Origin: Asticcacaulis sp. AND118 | GTDB taxonomy: Bacteria > Pseudomonadota > Alphaproteobacteria > Caulobacterales > Caulobacteraceae | Assembly: GCF_020535245.1 (NCBI RefSeq) | Contig: NZ_CP084911.1 | Location: 659,001 to 723,000, forward strand | Reading direction: 5' to 3' | Length of the DNA: 64,000 nt | Shown: positions 62,531 to 64,000 of the stretch, piece by piece | Layout of the letters: every line of letters starts with the position of its first letter | Numbering within the stretch: position 1 is the stretch's first letter | Program-made: the position numbers and the translations under genes | Notes under the pieces: model-generated | Seen by the model: the letters and a program-made list of their open reading frames with translations, nothing else | The model's database searches: none | Told to the model about the DNA's origin: nothing

Positions 62531-62569
62531 AAATAAAAAGGCCGGGCTTTCAAGTGAAAACCCGGCCTT
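62531..62569 (-). terminator. rho-independent terminator after partial TonB receptor
   Basis: Read on the minus strand, AAGGCCGGG (62569-62561) pairs perfectly with CCCGGCCTT (62546-62538). The flanking TTTT and AAAG nearly continue the stem, and a T-rich tail follows (62537-62531). It lies 18 bases beyond the receptor stop and separates it from the GH2 gene. Confidence 0.85.
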
Positions 62570-62586
62570 AAGGTTATGAAAACGAT

Positions 62587-64000
62587 TTAGAACTTGTAGG
62601 TCACATCGAACAGAAAGCGGCGGCCGTAATAGGACATGTCGCCCACACGGTTACGCTTGTGATCGGTATAGACCTTCATCGGCGTATCGAGCAGGTTGCC
62701 GGCCTGGAAGCGCAGCGATACGCGTGAATTGACATTATAGCCCGCCGAGAAGTCGAGCGTGGTTTCCGGCAGAACGCGGACCAGATTGGTCGAATCCCAG
62801 CCGAGGATGGCCGTGTACTCGGAATGGTACTTGGCCCCCAGACGCGCTTCGAACTTGGCGTCCGAATACCACAGGTCGAGGATGGCCGTGGTGTCGGCCA
62901 CACCGTTCATCGGCAGTGGATTGCCCGCCGGGACGAATTCCTGAATGTCGGAATTGACCAGCGCCAGGTTGGAATAGATGCCGAACTTGTCCAGCCACGA
63001 GACGTTGGGCAGGAAGGTGCCGAACGGCGTCTGATAGGTGAATTCCACGCCCGAAATGAAGCCGCCCGTGCTCGAATTGACCGGCGAGGTCAGGGTATAG
63101 ACATTGCCGTTGATCGTTTCGGAACGTTGGTTGTAGCCGACATAGTTTTTGACGTTCTTGTAGTAGCCGGCGACCGCGAACAGCGAGTCCGGGCGGAAGT
63201 AGTATTCATACGAAACGTCGAGTTGATCGGCTTCAAAGGGCTTGAGATACGGATTGCCCGACGAGCCGGTATAGGGCGCCGAAGTCGAGATGCTGCGGTT
63301 GGCCTTCAGTTCGTTCATCGGCGCGCGCGACATCACGCGGGCCAGGCCCAGCTTCAGGAAGCCGTTCTCGACGATTTCCATCTTGACCGAGGCCGAAGGC
63401 AGCCATTTCGTATAGCTGACGCCGCCGGCGGTCGGGGTGAGCATGACCTGTTCGACCCAGTTGCCGGGGGTTTGCTCCACCCAGACGCTGGTGCGGGAAT
63501 CGCCCGCCGAACGGCTGTCGACATCGACCACTCTCAAACCGATATTGCCGGAGACTGGCGCATCAATGAAGGTGGATTCAAAATTGCCCTGCACATAGGC
63601 TTCCCAGACCTTTTCCGACACCTCGGAATTATAGGCGATCTGGTCGGGCGACAGGCTGAAAGCGCCCGCGCCGTAGACCGTGGTGCGCAGGGCGTCGAAG
63701 TCGCCCTTGAGCATCGAGGGCACGTTGAAATTCTTCAGCTTGTATGCCGTCAGAGACGCGCCGTTGACGCTGGCCGTGGTCGGGGCGATCGTCTGGCTGT
63801 AGCCGGTGGCTTCGGACTTGGTGCGGTCGGCGTAGCGCGCGCCGAACATCACCGCCGTCCAGAAATCGCCGCTGAATTCCCGGCGGAAGTCGATTTGCCC
63901 GGACGTCAGTTCGTCCTTGACCTTGCCGACATCGTTGGTGCCGGCGACGGTCGACAACGATGCAGATTCAGGCTGCTGAGAGACGCTGATGAACGGGTCT
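62587..64000 (-). CDS. TonB-dependent receptor, C-terminal part (runs off window)
   Basis: About 471 codons without a start inside the window; the frame is open to the right edge. It holds the C-terminal half of a receptor barrel: strands and turns such as VWEAYVQGNFES, NIGLRVVDVDSRSAG, LPSASVKMEIVENGFLKLGLARVMSRAPMNELKANRSI, then SSGNPYLKPFEADQLDVSYEYYF, and the terminal RRFLFDVTYKF. The motif ARVMSRAPMNEL...NPYLKPFEADQ is the usual signature of the Caulobacter/Xanthomonas glycan receptor group. It presumably imports the oligosaccharide processed by the two GH2 enzymes and GH43. Plug, signal peptide and any STN domain lie outside the window. Confidence 0.92.
   Translation of the reverse strand, partial: DPFISVSQQPESASLSTVAGTNDVGKVKDELTSGQIDFRREFSGDFWTAVMFGARYADRTKSEATGYSQTIAPTTASVNGASLTAYKLKNFNVPSMLKGDFDALRTTVYGAGAFSLSPDQIAYNSEVSEKVWEAYVQGNFESTFIDAPVSGNIGLRVVDVDSRSAGDSRTSVWVEQTPGNWVEQVMLTPTAGGVSYTKWLPSASVKMEIVENGFLKLGLARVMSRAPMNELKANRSISTSAPYTGSSGNPYLKPFEADQLDVSYEYYFRPDSLFAVAGYYKNVKNYVGYNQRSETINGNVYTLTSPVNSSTGGFISGVEFTYQTPFGTFLPNVSWLDKFGIYSNLALVNSDIQEFVPAGNPLPMNGVADTTAILDLWYSDAKFEARLGAKYHSEYTAILGWDSTNLVRVLPETTLDFSAGYNVNSRVSLRFQAGNLLDTPMKVYTDHKRNRVGDMSYYGRRFLFDVTYKF

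Overview
The window looks like a chromosomal segment of an aquatic or plant-associated alphaproteobacterium of the Caulobacteraceae, most like Asticcacaulis or Caulobacter. The basis is high GC content, four large TonB-dependent receptors (one cut by the window edge), FecI/FecR-type signalling, twin-arginine secreted glycosidases, and an anti-sigma/CpxP-like gene style typical of that family. This is inference from gene content; no rRNA or other marker gene is present. I saw no tRNA, rRNA, CRISPR array or intact insertion sequence.

Layout. 0-2.2 kb: loosely packed, AT-richer DNA with a partial RHH-like gene, an EF-hand protein and a GNAT acetyltransferase. 2.2-11.6 kb: envelope and stress genes. 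These are a TrmB-like regulator with a two-lobed aspartic protease, an EnvZ-like kinase with no adjacent response regulator, a glycine-zipper protein, a PagL-type lipid A deacylase, a MacAB/DevBCA-like export operon, and a sigma/anti-sigma/CpxP-like module whose sigma factor carries an internal deletion. 11.6-14.4 kb: an OLD-nuclease relic, a TAT-exported alpha/beta hydrolase and a LysR regulator.

14.8-46 kb is a large glycan-utilisation region of several cassettes. (i) ECF sigma, FecR, an STN-bearing TonB receptor, alkaline phosphatase and a GH74 xyloglucanase, all on the minus strand. (ii) A second TonB receptor and a LysR regulator. (iii) A TAT-exported protein of unrecognised family with a sugar-acid MFS transporter, divergent from 5-dehydro-4-deoxyglucarate dehydratase. 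(iv) A LacI regulator with three operator-like palindromes, an Oar-like TonB receptor, then a tightly overlapping run: GH144-like lipoprotein, a large six-hairpin enzyme, a lipoprotein esterase, a GH3 beta-glucosidase and a GPH symporter. Together (iv) would import, cut and take up a beta-glucan, possibly beta-1,2-glucan.

46-55.5 kb is mainly signalling. It holds an ECF sigma/anti-sigma pair whose sigma gene appears to start at AUC, a divergent subtilisin-like protease, a low-complexity secreted protein, a hybrid kinase-REC-HPt-EAL protein, an orphan TadG-like protein and a response regulator. 55.5-64 kb is a further glycan locus: two GH2 enzymes, a GH43 enzyme, a TonB receptor running off the window edge, and a 42-residue His-rich membrane protein beside two perfect palindromes.

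The strongest leads are the AUC start, the unrecognised exported protein in the sugar-acid cassette, the LacI-controlled GH144-like cluster, the FecI/FecR receptor-phosphatase-xyloglucanase cassette, and several genes caught in decay (sigma factor, OLD nuclease, carboxylesterase).
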